50,345 bases of DNA from Oscillospiraceae bacterium (GTDB lineage Bacteria > Bacillota > Clostridia > Oscillospirales > Oscillospiraceae), in the NCBI GenBank assembly GCA_015067785.1, contig SVLR01000016.1, forward strand, positions 1 to 50,345, written 5' to 3'. The notes under the pieces were generated by a model. It saw nothing but the letters and a program-made list of their open reading frames with translations, was not told the origin of the DNA and ran no database searches. The translations under genes and the position numbers were made by a program. How positions within the stretch are numbered: position 1 is the stretch's first letter; every line of letters starts with the position of its first letter. This document shows positions 28,248 to 36,802 of the stretch, in pieces.

Positions 28248-29606
28248 TTACAGTGCTGCTTCGATGGCTTCTTTCAAATTGGAGACTGTACGAACCTGCA
28301 AGCCTGCAGGAATTACCAACTTTTCAGACGATATTTTTGGAATAATACAGTATTTTAATCCCAATCTTGCAACTTCTGCCAATCTTTGGTTGATGTGAGA
28401 AACACTGCGAATCTCGCCGGTAAGGCCCACCTCACCAATGGCCGCCATATTGTCCGGAAGTGCCTTGTCCATATAGGAAGAAGCAATTGCCAGGATCACA
28501 GGTAGATCGGCGCCGGGTTCATCGATCTGAAGTCCGCCGATCACATTGATATAGGCGTCCAGCATACTGAGCTTCATTCCCGCCTTTTTCTCTGCTACAG
28601 CCAGCAGGAGCGCAGCGCGGTTAAAGTTAAAGCCGTCTGCTGTGCGGCGTGGGACATTTGCAAAGGTTTTTGACACCAACGCCTGTACCTCAGCAAGCAC
28701 AGGACGAGAGCCCTCCATCAGGCAAGCAACGCAGGTACCGGATGCCCCGGCCGGGCGACCGGCGAGCAGCATTTGAGAGGGATTCGGCACCTCGATAAGA
28801 CCGTTATCCACCATCTCAAAGACACCGATCTCATTGGTAGAGCCAAAACGGTTCTTCGCTGCTCGCAAAATACGATAGGAGGTATTGGAATCACCTTCAA
28901 AATAAAGAACACAGTCCACCATATGCTCCAGTACCTTTGGACCGGCAATAGCGCCATCCTTATTGATATGACCAACCACAAAAACGGTGACGCCCTGGGA
29001 TTTTGCGATCTGCATCATTGCCATGGTACAATCCTTGACCTGAGACACAGAACCCGGCGCAGAATCATTATTCTCATTGTAGAGGGTTTGTACCGAGTCT
29101 ACGATCAAAATGTCCGGCGCCAGCCCTTCTGTGGCATCCATAATATCCGATAGACGGGTCTCTGCAAGAATATAAAGGTCCTCTGCGTGAACACCAAGGC
29201 GCTCAGCTCGCATCTTAAGCTGCTGTTCGCTTTCCTCGCCGGAGACATACAACACTGAGCGGCCATCACAAAGGCAATTGCATATTTGCAGAAGCAGCGT
29301 AGACTTGCCGATACCGGGCGCACCCCCTATCAGCACCAGAGAACCGCTGACAGCGCCGCCGCCCAACACACGATCCAGTTCACCAAGACCGGTAGAAAAG
29401 CGCTGTCTGTGCTCACTGGTGACCTCACTGAGTCGTTTTGCGTCCGCAGGCATAAAGGCGCTGCTTCGGCTTTTACCTACCGGAGTTGGTTTTTCCGTAT
29501 GCTCGACCATTGTATTCCACGCGCCACAGGCAGGGCATTTCCCCTGCCATTTCAGGGATTCGCTGCCACATTCGGTGCAGAAGTATATCACTTTGTTTTT
29601 CGCCAT
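28248..29606 (-). CDS. radA: DNA repair protein RadA
   Basis: 452-aa RecA-like ATPase and branch-migration helicase. It has an N-terminal four-Cys zinc finger (CTECGSESLKWQGKCPACG), Walker A GGAPGIGKST (about residues 94-103), the RadA-specific KNRFG motif (AAKNRFGSTNEIG) and a C-terminal Lon-protease-like domain. The start at 29606 has GAGGTG upstream; a further in-frame ATG at 29630 falls in the promoter. A consensus promoter overlaps the end of cwlD, so radA is probably transcribed on its own. Confidence 0.95.
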   Translation of the reverse strand: MAKNKVIYFCTECGSESLKWQGKCPACGAWNTMVEHTEKPTPVGKSRSSAFMPADAKRLSEVTSEHRQRFSTGLGELDRVLGGGAVSGSLVLIGGAPGIGKSTLLLQICNCLCDGRSVLYVSGEESEQQLKMRAERLGVHAEDLYILAETRLSDIMDATEGLAPDILIVDSVQTLYNENNDSAPGSVSQVKDCTMAMMQIAKSQGVTVFVVGHINKDGAIAGPKVLEHMVDCVLYFEGDSNTSYRILRAAKNRFGSTNEIGVFEMVDNGLIEVPNPSQMLLAGRPAGASGTCVACLMEGSRPVLAEVQALVSKTFANVPRRTADGFNFNRAALLLAVAEKKAGMKLSMLDAYINVIGGLQIDEPGADLPVILAIASSYMDKALPDNMAAIGEVGLTGEIRSVSHINQRLAEVARLGLKYCIIPKISSEKLVIPAGLQVRTVSNLKEAIEAAL

Positions 29607-29630
29607 AACGCACACCTCTTTCTTTCTCAC

Positions 29631-29660
29631 ATTATAGCAAATTTACCGCTTTTTTGTCAA
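29631..29660 (-). promoter_or_regulatory. sigma-A promoter of radA
   Basis: On the minus strand TTGACA (29655-29660), 18-nt spacer, TATAAT (29631-29636): both hexamers perfect. The -35 box overlaps the last codons of cwlD. Confidence 0.8.
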
Positions 29661-30367
29661 TTACCGTGTAGAAAGGTACTGCAAGTAGCGGCGATGACGG
29701 CTGCCACTTGCTTTTGATATTTATGATCCCGGAGCTTTGCCTCCTCCAGATAGTTGGAAAGAAAACCGCACTCTACCAAGACAGCTGGTGATGTTACCTT
29801 TTCCATAAGATAAATCCCTTCCGCCTTTTTGGATTTACGGTTGCTACTATAATTGATAGTCTGCACAAAGGATGCTTGAAGCCGGGCTGCCAGCTCGGCG
29901 CTTTCTTTATTTGCATTATAGAATACCTGCGCACCGCTGTAACGGCTGTCAGAAAAATGATTTTGGTGAATGCTGACAAGTATGGCGTTTTCTATGCAGT
30001 TTGCCAGCTTGACGCGCTCCTTCAGATCAGAGACCTTTCTTGCGGCAATGGTGTTCCCTTGGGTATAGATAGAGCGATCTGTATCCCTTGTCATCACAGT
30101 ATCGATCCCCAGTAAATGCATAAGGTCGTTTACTCGCAATGCAATATCAAGATTTAAAGCACTTTCATTAATACCTGTGCAGGAAACTGCACCACCGTCC
30201 TCTCCACCGTGTCCCGGGTCGATCACAACACATTTTCGATCCGTGATCGGCGTATTTTCCGCGATAACCGTAATGGCGCGGCTACCACCGATGGCAACCA
30301 AAAGAAAACAGGCAACGATCAATGTATAGACCGGCGCAAGAGAGCGCCAAAGCTTAGCATTTTTCAT
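29657..30367 (-). CDS. cwlD: N-acetylmuramoyl-L-alanine amidase CwlD
   Basis: 236-aa zinc amidase with an N-terminal membrane anchor or signal (about residues 12-31). In Bacillus CwlD removes peptides from spore cortex so that muramic-delta-lactam forms, a step needed for germination. Zinc and catalytic residues are visible in IDPGHGGEDGGA, NESALNL, SIHQNHF and VECGF. GAGGTGG precedes the ATG. It is divergent from the cotJ genes, consistent with late sporulation expression. Confidence 0.9.
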   Translation of the reverse strand: MKNAKLWRSLAPVYTLIVACFLLVAIGGSRAITVIAENTPITDRKCVVIDPGHGGEDGGAVSCTGINESALNLDIALRVNDLMHLLGIDTVMTRDTDRSIYTQGNTIAARKVSDLKERVKLANCIENAILVSIHQNHFSDSRYSGAQVFYNANKESAELAARLQASFVQTINYSSNRKSKKAEGIYLMEKVTSPAVLVECGFLSNYLEEAKLRDHKYQKQVAAVIAATCSTFLHGN

Positions 30368-30430
30368 ATAACCACCTCAAAAAAGCATATGCCCTCTCCC
30401 CTGCTAAATGAACACAAACAAATTCTCCGT

Positions 30431-30438
30431 CATAGAAT
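30431..30438 (+). promoter_or_regulatory. possible sigma-E -10 element before cotJ
   Basis: CATAGAAT, identical to the -10 element of the yqfC promoter candidate, 44 bases before the cotJAB start. The -35 at the expected distance (GAACACA) matches poorly. cotJ is sigma-E dependent in Bacillus. Confidence 0.35.
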
Positions 30439-30481
30439 GACCCGGAACGACAAGTTTCAAATCATTTTAGGAGGAATTGCT

Positions 30482-30925
30482 GTGGAAATGAAAAACCATC
30501 GAAAAGGCTGCAATGGCGTAATGCCGGCATCGGCGCCGCTGGCAAATCCCTATGTGCCTTTTCAGCAGGAAAATCCGCCCACCTACGCCCCAAATAAGGC
30601 GTTTGTCCGCGGTACGCTTTTCCCTGGACTGGATCTGCCTTATTTAGGTATGGTCAACAACAAGGAAAAGCCTATGACACCCCTTGTAGAGCTGCAGACC
30701 GTCGCCTTTGTACTGCAGGAGCTTGCGCTCTATTTGGACACACACCGGGACGACAAGGAAGCCTATGAGCTCTACTGCGAGTATAAGCGGCTTCTGGAGG
30801 ACGGTAAGAAGCGCTACGAGGCAAAGTATGGCCCGCTGGTCCGGGATATGTCCAGCTGCGGTAAGGAATACTGCTGGCTGGACGATCCGTGGCCTTGGGA
30901 ATATGCGGCAAATCGGGGGGTATAA
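30482..30925 (+). CDS. fused spore coat proteins CotJA-CotJB
   Basis: 147-aa protein. Residues about 15-58 resemble CotJA (PLANPYVPFQ, then FVRGTLFPGLDLPY). From about residue 62 it resembles CotJB (LVELQTVAFVLQELALYLDT, then YGPL and DDPWPWE at the end). In Bacillus these are separate adjacent genes; here one frame runs through without a stop. GTG 30482 is chosen because AGGAGG lies 7 bases upstream; ATG 30488 is an alternative. cotJC follows after two bases. The proteins are inner coat components of the spore. Confidence 0.85.
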   Translation: MEMKNHRKGCNGVMPASAPLANPYVPFQQENPPTYAPNKAFVRGTLFPGLDLPYLGMVNNKEKPMTPLVELQTVAFVLQELALYLDTHRDDKEAYELYCEYKRLLEDGKKRYEAKYGPLVRDMSSCGKEYCWLDDPWPWEYAANRGV

Positions 30926-30927
30926 GT

Positions 30928-31524
30928 ATGTTTATTTATGATAAAAAGCTTCAGTATCCGGTAAAAATCGACCGCCCCAACCCCCGGCTTGCATCCATTA
31001 TCATCAGCCAGTACGGCGGCCCTGACGGTGAGCTGGGCGCATCGCTGCGATATCTGTCTCAGCGGTATTCTATGCCTTTCGATGAACTGAAGGGTCTCCT
31101 CACGGACATCGGCGTGGAAGAATTGGGGCACCTGGAGATGGTAGGCGCGTTGGTCCATCAGCTGACCCGCAACTTAAAGGACAGCCAGATTCAGGACTCT
31201 GCTTTCGCGCCCTATTTTGTGGATCACACCACCGGTGTCTATCCTCAGTTTGCGTCCGGCACACCTTGGACCGCGGCCACTATCGCCGTTAAGGGCGATC
31301 CAATTGCAGATTTGGCAGAAGATATGGGTGCTGAACAAAAGGCCCGGGTGACCTACGATAACATTCTCCGCCTTTCCGACGATCCGGATGTAAACAATGT
31401 TATCAAGTTTCTCCGGGAGCGGGAGGTCGTCCACTTCCAGCGCTTCGGTGAGGCGATGGAACTGCTTCGCCAAAAGCTAAACAAAAAGAATGTCTACTAT
31501 ATGAATCCTGCCCTCGATATGTAA
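30928..31524 (+). CDS. cotJC: spore coat protein CotJC (manganese catalase family)
   Basis: 198-aa ferritin-like four-helix protein. Candidate dimetal ligands are Glu35, Glu65, His68 (EELGHLEM), Glu136, Glu166 and His169 (REREVVHFQRF), all present. CotJC is a coat-associated, manganese-catalase-like protein that may protect spores from peroxide. ATG 30928 starts two bases after the CotJAB stop; an upstream in-frame ATG at 30889 lies inside that gene. The ribosome site (GGGGG) is weak, suggesting coupled translation. Confidence 0.92.
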   Translation: MFIYDKKLQYPVKIDRPNPRLASIIISQYGGPDGELGASLRYLSQRYSMPFDELKGLLTDIGVEELGHLEMVGALVHQLTRNLKDSQIQDSAFAPYFVDHTTGVYPQFASGTPWTAATIAVKGDPIADLAEDMGAEQKARVTYDNILRLSDDPDVNNVIKFLREREVVHFQRFGEAMELLRQKLNKKNVYYMNPALDM

Positions 31525-31553
31525 AAAAACGCAGACCCAACTGGGTCTGCGTT
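31523..31553 (-). terminator. terminator of the ispA operon (also between convergent cotJC)
   Basis: AACGCAGACCCA and TGGGTCTGCGTT form a 12-bp stem with a 2-nt loop. On the minus strand seven T follow. Confidence 0.9.
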
Positions 31554-31570
31554 ACATATTTCCTATGGAA

Positions 31571-32440
31571 TTAATTGGTGCGATCTGTGAGGCTTTTGGC
31601 AAGGGACAGCATATATTCGTTGTTCTCAAAGAAGAAAAGACAGTCCATTGCGGCAGCGGTTTGGGACTTTACCATTCCCTTGCAGATCTCCAGTCCGTGG
31701 AGGCTGACAAAGGTATTTTTGCCAGCGTCAGTACCGACGGATTTGCCCATTTCCTCTTTTGTGCCGATCACATCTAAGATATCGTCCCGAATTTGGAAGG
31801 CAAGTCCCAAGTGACGGGCAAATTTCCCCGCCCAAAGGATCTGCTCCTCGCTACCACAGCCGGCAAGGACACCAAGAATACATGCGGCTTTGATCAGCGC
31901 GCCGGTCTTGCGCTCCTGAATGTTCAGAACTTCCTGCTCGGTGCATTCTCTTTCTTCACTCTGAATATCCAGCACCTGTCCGCCTACCATTCCAAGGGCA
32001 CCGGCGCACTCACTAAGTACTGCCACAGCACGGATTCTTGTTTCTGCATCATAAGGCGCCGAGGCCACCATCGCAAAGGCTTCCGTCAGCAGTGCATCAC
32101 CGGCAAGAACGGCAATTGCCTCGCCATAGACCTTGTGATTGGTAGGCTTTCCGCGGCGAAGATCGTCGTTGTCCATACAGGGCAGGTCATCGTGTATCAG
32201 GCTGTATGTATGGATCATTTCCAGCGCGGCGGCAAAGGGCGCAGCACTCTGCCACTCTCCCCCGCACATCCGGCAAAAGTCCAGAACAAGAATCGGACGC
32301 AGCCGCTTGCCACCGGCAAGCAGACTGTAACGCATTGCTTCCATCAGGGTCTTTTGGGGTACCTTGGCGTAATTAACGCAGTTTTCCTGCAGGTAATTTT
32401 TAATAAATGCGGTATATTCCGCGGTACGGTTATTCTGCAT
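31571..32440 (-). CDS. ispA: polyprenyl synthetase (geranyl/farnesyl diphosphate synthase)
   Basis: 289-aa prenyltransferase making short-chain isoprenyl diphosphates. The first Asp-rich motif is HDDLPCMDND (about residues 83-92) and the second is QIRDDILD. The KRLRP substrate motif is present near residue 45. Genome position after xseA-xseB is classic for ispA in Firmicutes. The start overlaps the xseB stop by 11 bases. It is the last gene of a six-gene operon. Confidence 0.93.
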   Translation of the reverse strand: MQNNRTAEYTAFIKNYLQENCVNYAKVPQKTLMEAMRYSLLAGGKRLRPILVLDFCRMCGGEWQSAAPFAAALEMIHTYSLIHDDLPCMDNDDLRRGKPTNHKVYGEAIAVLAGDALLTEAFAMVASAPYDAETRIRAVAVLSECAGALGMVGGQVLDIQSEERECTEQEVLNIQERKTGALIKAACILGVLAGCGSEEQILWAGKFARHLGLAFQIRDDILDVIGTKEEMGKSVGTDAGKNTFVSLHGLEICKGMVKSQTAAAMDCLFFFENNEYMLSLAKSLTDRTN

Positions 32441-32663
32441 AATCGAAATTCTCCTCTGTAGGCGCTCCGTCCGCGCCGGGCACGATTTTCCTTACGGTAA
32501 GCTCCGCTTCGTCCAGCAGCTTCCCGCAGCTTGCTACAAGCGCAGTGCCCTCCTGAAAGAGCTTCAGGGAGTCCTCAAGGGGTGCGTCGCCCTTTTCCAA
32601 TGTGCGGACGATCTGCTCAAGGCGCATCATATTTTCTTCAAAGCTTAATTTAGCCATTTTCAT
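32430..32663 (-). CDS. xseB: exodeoxyribonuclease VII small subunit
   Basis: 77-aa helical subunit with the family signature FEENMMRLEQIVRTLEKGDA and PLEDSLKLFQEG. It forms the exonuclease VII complex with XseA. It overlaps xseA by 14 bases and ispA by 11. Confidence 0.94.
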   Translation of the reverse strand: MKMAKLSFEENMMRLEQIVRTLEKGDAPLEDSLKLFQEGTALVASCGKLLDEAELTVRKIVPGADGAPTEENFDYAE

Positions 32664-33864
32664 TCTCCTTTACATCTTCCACAAACGCGACAATTCTACC
32701 GTCCGCTAAGGTGATCGCAATGCGGTCTCCTGCCTTTGTATTCGAGACGGAACGCAGAACTGTGCCGTCCTCCTTTTGGGTAATGGCATAACCGCGGGAT
32801 AGCACCTTCAGCGGGCTCAGGGCATCCAATTTTGCAGTACAAGCGGAAAACTGCATCCGTTTTCTGCTTATGATCCGATCCTCCGCTGCCATCAGCCGCT
32901 GAGACAGGTGCTGCAAATTGTTACGGCGGATGGTGATCGCAGCCTCCGGGCCTTTCATCGCATGACTCTCTGCAAGCATTTTCAGATGCCGGCGGGTAGA
33001 GACAAGGCGCTTTACCATTACACTTTGCATAGAGGACAGCATACTGTCTAAACTCTGCTGCAGGGCTTCCCTATCCGGCACTGCAAGTTCTGCGCCGTTG
33101 GAGGGTGTTGCTGCACGCAGGTCGGCAACATAATCGGAAATCGTTACATCCGGCTCGTGACCCACAGCAGAAATTACCGGGATAACAGAATCATAGATGG
33201 CTCTTGCAACCCGTTCGTCGTTAAATGCCCACAGATCCTCCATAGAGCCGCCGCCCCGACCGACAATCAACAGATCGCCTAACTTATAATAATTGGCGTA
33301 GCGGATGGCGGATGCGATCTCCTCGGGGGCTTCTGCTCCCTGTACACGAACCGGTAGCAGCCGAACATTCGTCAATGGATACCGCTTATTGAGAACCCTG
33401 AGCATATCGTGAACAGCCGCACCGACCTCACTTGTGATGATGCAGATACAGCCGGGATATTTGGGAATAGGCTTCTTATGGGCAGGGTCAAAGAGCCCCT
33501 GCTCCTGCAGCTTCTTTTTCAGCTGCTCAAAAGCAACATAGAGGTCCCCTACCCCGTCCGGGATCATTGCGGTGCAGTAGAGCTGGTAAGCGCCATCCCG
33601 GGGAAACACTGTAATGCGACCCATTGCCACTACTTTCATACCGTTTTCCGGGCGGAACTTAAGGCCACCCGCGTAGCTGCGGAACATCACGCATTTCAGC
33701 GCCCCAGTCTCATCTTTTAGGGTAAAATAATGATGACCCGAAGGATAGACCTTATAATTGCTGATTTCGCCACGGATTGCAAGAGATTGAAGATTTTGGT
33801 CACGATCCATAACTGTCCGCAGATATTCATTGATTTGCCCAACAGAGATCACTTGCTGGCTCAT
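32650..33864 (-). CDS. xseA: exodeoxyribonuclease VII large subunit
   Basis: 404-aa catalytic subunit that degrades single-stranded DNA in both directions. The N-terminal OB fold (LAIRGEISNYKVYPSGHHYF) leads to the catalytic domain with VGRGGGSMEDLWAFNDE and SAVGHEPDVTISDYVADLRA, followed by coiled coils and an S1-like tail. Length is typical. It overlaps its upstream neighbour by four bases. Confidence 0.95.
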   Translation of the reverse strand: MSQQVISVGQINEYLRTVMDRDQNLQSLAIRGEISNYKVYPSGHHYFTLKDETGALKCVMFRSYAGGLKFRPENGMKVVAMGRITVFPRDGAYQLYCTAMIPDGVGDLYVAFEQLKKKLQEQGLFDPAHKKPIPKYPGCICIITSEVGAAVHDMLRVLNKRYPLTNVRLLPVRVQGAEAPEEIASAIRYANYYKLGDLLIVGRGGGSMEDLWAFNDERVARAIYDSVIPVISAVGHEPDVTISDYVADLRAATPSNGAELAVPDREALQQSLDSMLSSMQSVMVKRLVSTRRHLKMLAESHAMKGPEAAITIRRNNLQHLSQRLMAAEDRIISRKRMQFSACTAKLDALSPLKVLSRGYAITQKEDGTVLRSVSNTKAGDRIAITLADGRIVAFVEDVKENENG

Positions 33865-34790
33865 AGGCTACCCTCCATATGACGGTGAGTCAAAATGGCG
33901 ACACCCATTGCATTATCGGTCGAAAACCGCGGCGCCGCAAAGACCGGGTCAAGGTCAGCGGTTTCGCTTCGCAGCAGGCTGTTGGATGCTACGCCGCCAG
34001 AGAATACCACCGGCAGTCCCGGATATGTCTTCTGTGCTTGATGGGTGGCCTGCACCACAGCGGAAATTACACTGCGGAGCGCATAGGCGGCTGTATCCGC
34101 AGGTGCATTACCCGAGGATGAATATTGCTGTACTTTGTTCTGTACGCCGGAAAGTGAAAAACGCATATCCTGACATTTCACCCGGAAAAAGTCCGCATTT
34201 TCTGCATTTTGACTGAGAGAATCCAAACTTTTTCCTGCGGGGAACGGCAAAGAAAGCATCACGCCGGTGCGGTCAATGAGCTGCCCGGCAGAAATATCCG
34301 TGGTGCCGCCGATGACCTGACAGTCCACATTTCTGCCGTGGGGTGTAACCAGCAGCAGCTCCGTGGTACCACCAGATAGGTGCCAAGCAAGATGATGCGT
34401 ATCCATCAGGTCCATTCTTCCGGCACTCCATAAGGCAGCGGCAACATGGCCTTGCTGGTGGGAGCAGGTAAAGAGAGGCAAACCCAGTGCGTCTGCCAGA
34501 ACTTTTGCGTGAGAATAGCCCACCATAAAGCAGGGCATATAGCTACCCTCCACAGCGCGGGGCCGTGTACTGACACCAACTGCAGAAAAGCCATTGCTTT
34601 TCAAACGCGAAAACAGCCTGTCAGACAAGTCCGGCAGGCTTTTCGTATGGTGAAACACGGCATCACTTTGGCGAAGACCCAACTCCCCTTCTTTTACAGG
34701 AAGAAGCTGTGATTCATTTTCACCCTGAACACCGTCGAAATATGCGATGGAAGTTGTGTAATTACTGGTATCAAAACCGATGACACCCAT
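33861..34790 (-). CDS. TsaD/Kae1-like protein (paralogue, role uncertain)
   Basis: 309-aa ASKHA-fold protein resembling TsaD, the t6A tRNA-modification enzyme. The metal motif HQQGH (His111 and His115) corresponds to the family HxxxH. LSGGTTELLLV and FSGGVASNSLLR match TsaD elements. It is about 25 aa shorter than canonical TsaD and lies between nusB and xseA. Clostridia often carry a second TsaD-like gene here, so this may be a paralogue. Whether it makes t6A depends on whether another tsaD exists in the genome, which cannot be judged here. Confidence 0.78.
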   Translation of the reverse strand: MGVIGFDTSNYTTSIAYFDGVQGENESQLLPVKEGELGLRQSDAVFHHTKSLPDLSDRLFSRLKSNGFSAVGVSTRPRAVEGSYMPCFMVGYSHAKVLADALGLPLFTCSHQQGHVAAALWSAGRMDLMDTHHLAWHLSGGTTELLLVTPHGRNVDCQVIGGTTDISAGQLIDRTGVMLSLPFPAGKSLDSLSQNAENADFFRVKCQDMRFSLSGVQNKVQQYSSSGNAPADTAAYALRSVISAVVQATHQAQKTYPGLPVVFSGGVASNSLLRSETADLDPVFAAPRFSTDNAMGVAILTHRHMEGSL

Positions 34791-34792
34791 GG

Positions 34793-35245
34793 TTATACCT
34801 CAGAATTTAATCCTCTGGCGAACGAACCCAAAATGCCATTGACAAAGGCACCAGTATCGTCACCGTCGTATTTTTTTGCGATCCGTACCGCTTCGGAAAT
34901 GGCAACTCCGGTAGGTACATCCTCCATATGCAGCACTTCGTAAATAGCAAGCTGCATAATGGCTCTGGCCAAGCGGGAAATGCGGGAAACATCCCAGTCA
35001 ACGGAATACCTTGCAATGTACTCGTTGAGCGCATCTGTTTCCTGCACCACACCCGCAACCACCGAATCAATATATGTCCGCAAGCCCTTGCCGGGACGGT
35101 CGGCATAAATACCATTGTCCTCAGAAAGTCCGGCATAATATGCCTTATCCATACGGGTGCGGATCAGCTCCTGAGGGTCCTCTTCGGTAAACCCCCGGGC
35201 ATAGATCAAATGTACTGCCAGCTCTCTGGCGTCACCTCTTGTCAT
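34793..35245 (-). CDS. nusB: transcription antitermination factor NusB
   Basis: 150-aa helical RNA-binding protein that with NusE/S10 binds boxA during rRNA transcription. It starts MTRGDARELAVHLIYARGF and has the conserved C-terminal IAKKYDGDDTGAFVNGILG. The N-terminal half is slightly longer than usual. It starts 8 bases after the Asp23-family gene. Confidence 0.93.
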   Translation of the reverse strand: MTRGDARELAVHLIYARGFTEEDPQELIRTRMDKAYYAGLSEDNGIYADRPGKGLRTYIDSVVAGVVQETDALNEYIARYSVDWDVSRISRLARAIMQLAIYEVLHMEDVPTGVAISEAVRIAKKYDGDDTGAFVNGILGSFARGLNSEV

Positions 35246-35253
35246 TTCCTACC

Positions 35254-35619
35254 TCACTGCCGGACAATACCGCAGACACTAATGTTGACGGCGCAAACCT
35301 TCACATTCGCCATAGAATCCAGTGCGTTTCTGACAGCCTCCTGAGCGGCAGAAGCGACAGTCATAACATTCTGACCGTAGCCGATCACGACATTACAGTC
35401 CACCGTGAGCTTATTGTCACTGATGGTGATCTTCATACCCTTACCCCAGTTCTTCTTACCGATGATCTCGGCAATGTCTGCACCGGGCTTCGCGCTTAGG
35501 CCGATTACACCGTCAACCTCGGAGATTGCCTGGGAGACAATGGTTGCGATTACATCCTCGGAGATCATAACGGTGCCGTTTTCTTGTGTCTGTTCAATAT
35601 ACTGCTTGGTATCTGCCAT
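35254..35619 (-). CDS. Asp23/Gls24 family envelope stress response protein
   Basis: 121-aa protein of the Asp23 (DUF322/YqhY) family with the characteristic ISEDVIATIVSQAISEVDGV and the repeated V-x-C-N-V-V-I-G-Y-G-Q-N segment. In Firmicutes YqhY-type members precede nusB, matching this position, and have been tied to fatty-acid and membrane homeostasis. AGGAGG precedes the ATG. It is the first gene of the operon Asp23-nusB-tsaD-like-xseA-xseB-ispA. Confidence 0.92.
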   Translation of the reverse strand: MADTKQYIEQTQENGTVMISEDVIATIVSQAISEVDGVIGLSAKPGADIAEIIGKKNWGKGMKITISDNKLTVDCNVVIGYGQNVMTVASAAQEAVRNALDSMANVKVCAVNISVCGIVRQ

Positions 35620-35662
35620 AGCGATATCCTCCTATATTTCAGGTTAAATTAGCTTTTGTATT

Positions 35663-35691
35663 ATTCTACCACCTATTTTCGAAAATTACAA
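35663..35691 (-). promoter_or_regulatory. sigma-A promoter of the Asp23-nusB-xse-ispA operon
   Basis: On the minus strand TTGTAA (35686-35691), 17-nt spacer, TAGAAT (35663-35668). Confidence 0.7.
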
Positions 35692-35704
35692 CTGTTTTCT
35701 TCAT

Positions 35705-35743
35705 AAAAGAAGCTCCCGTAACAGAAAAACCGTTACGGGAAGC
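35705..35743 (-). terminator. terminator of the spoIIIA operon
   Basis: GCTTCCCGTAAC pairs with GTTACGGGAGC (one bulge) around a 9-nt loop, followed by CTTCTTTT on the minus strand. Confidence 0.85.
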
Positions 35744-35747
35744 TGTT

Positions 35748-36284
35748 CTAAGGAACCTCTACAACGCGAATATCCTGCATTGTAAATGCAGATTGTGACA
35801 AAATGATGTCCGTGATCACTGCTACATCACTTTGCTGGATGCCCCCCTCCGGCGCAGCCACTGCAACAGAGATGCCATCCTCGCTGATATACGCAACACA
35901 ATCTGTATACCCTTTTGCGATCACAAGGCTTTCGATCTGGGCTTCGCAGAGTGCAGACTGAACGATCTCCTCCAATTGCTTGCTGGTCTGTGCCGCCTCT
36001 ACATCGTCACCGTAAGCCATAGCCTCTTGCAGGAGACTGACCGCACTGTCTCGGGCTTGCTGCCGAGAAAGGCGTACTGCCGCAAAGTAATTGGTAAGCG
36101 TATTATTTGTTTCTCCAGTGCCTTCACCCATCACAAGATCGGAGCTCAGCAACTTATCGCTGTCGAGTGTATCCGTCAGATCTGCCACTGACTGATCTTC
36201 GCCAAATAACCAATTCACATAAATACCACCGCAGACCGCCAGCAGCACTGCAGCTGCGATCAGATTTTTCTTCCATACCTTCAT
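35748..36284 (-). CDS. spoIIIAH: stage III sporulation protein AH
   Basis: 178-aa mother-cell protein that spans the intermembrane space and binds forespore SpoIIQ in the feeding-tube channel. An N-terminal membrane helix (about residues 6-22) is followed by an acidic linker and a YscJ/FliF-like ring domain. ATG 36284 has GGAGG 8 bases upstream; an in-frame ATG at 36302 would overlap spoIIIAG without a ribosome site. The length is somewhat below the Bacillus 218 aa. Last gene of the operon. Confidence 0.9.
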   Translation of the reverse strand: MKVWKKNLIAAAVLLAVCGGIYVNWLFGEDQSVADLTDTLDSDKLLSSDLVMGEGTGETNNTLTNYFAAVRLSRQQARDSAVSLLQEAMAYGDDVEAAQTSKQLEEIVQSALCEAQIESLVIAKGYTDCVAYISEDGISVAVAAPEGGIQQSDVAVITDIILSQSAFTMQDIRVVEVP

Positions 36285-36298
36285 AACTGTTTCCTCCC

Positions 36299-36802
36299 TC
36301 ATTTCATTCTTACAATCGTTATTTTATCTGTTCCCAGTCCGGTAAGACTGGAAACTGCCTCCGAGATCGCGAGACGAACTGCTGCATTCTCTGCACCTTG
36401 GCAGACGACCAGCGCACCCTGATACTTCGGTGGGTTTACTTGCGTAATAAGGCCGCTTTGCCCTCTGTCCTTATCGGTAACTGTAACGGTATCCTTTTGT
36501 GTTGAACTACTGCTCCCATCTATTGAGAGATTCTGGTCAAACTGATAGATCGTTTCTTCTCCGTTTGCGACAGTAAGCATCACCCTTACCAGACCTGCAC
36601 CACGAATCTGTTGTAGGATATCGCATAAGCGTTCTTCCATCGAGGGCGATGTGACGGTCTGTAATTCAGGTTCTTCAGGCTTTGCGGTCCCTGACCTCAC
36701 CGGTAATAGCATCAGAAAAATCCCTACGGCCACAACGATGCAGGCATATCTGTATTTCTTCAGTAACTGCCCTATTCTCTCTAAGCTGCGCTTTGGATCC
36801 AC
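36299..36802 (-). CDS. spoIIIAG: stage III sporulation protein AG
   Basis: 167-aa single-pass protein (membrane helix about residues 18-36) with a ring-building domain that in Bacillus forms a 30-fold ring in the A-Q channel. It is shorter than the Bacillus protein (about 229 aa), mainly in the linker after the helix. It overlaps spoIIIAF by 22 bases. Confidence 0.9.
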   Translation of the reverse strand: MDPKRSLERIGQLLKKYRYACIVVAVGIFLMLLPVRSGTAKPEEPELQTVTSPSMEERLCDILQQIRGAGLVRVMLTVANGEETIYQFDQNLSIDGSSSSTQKDTVTVTDKDRGQSGLITQVNPPKYQGALVVCQGAENAAVRLAISEAVSSLTGLGTDKITIVRMK

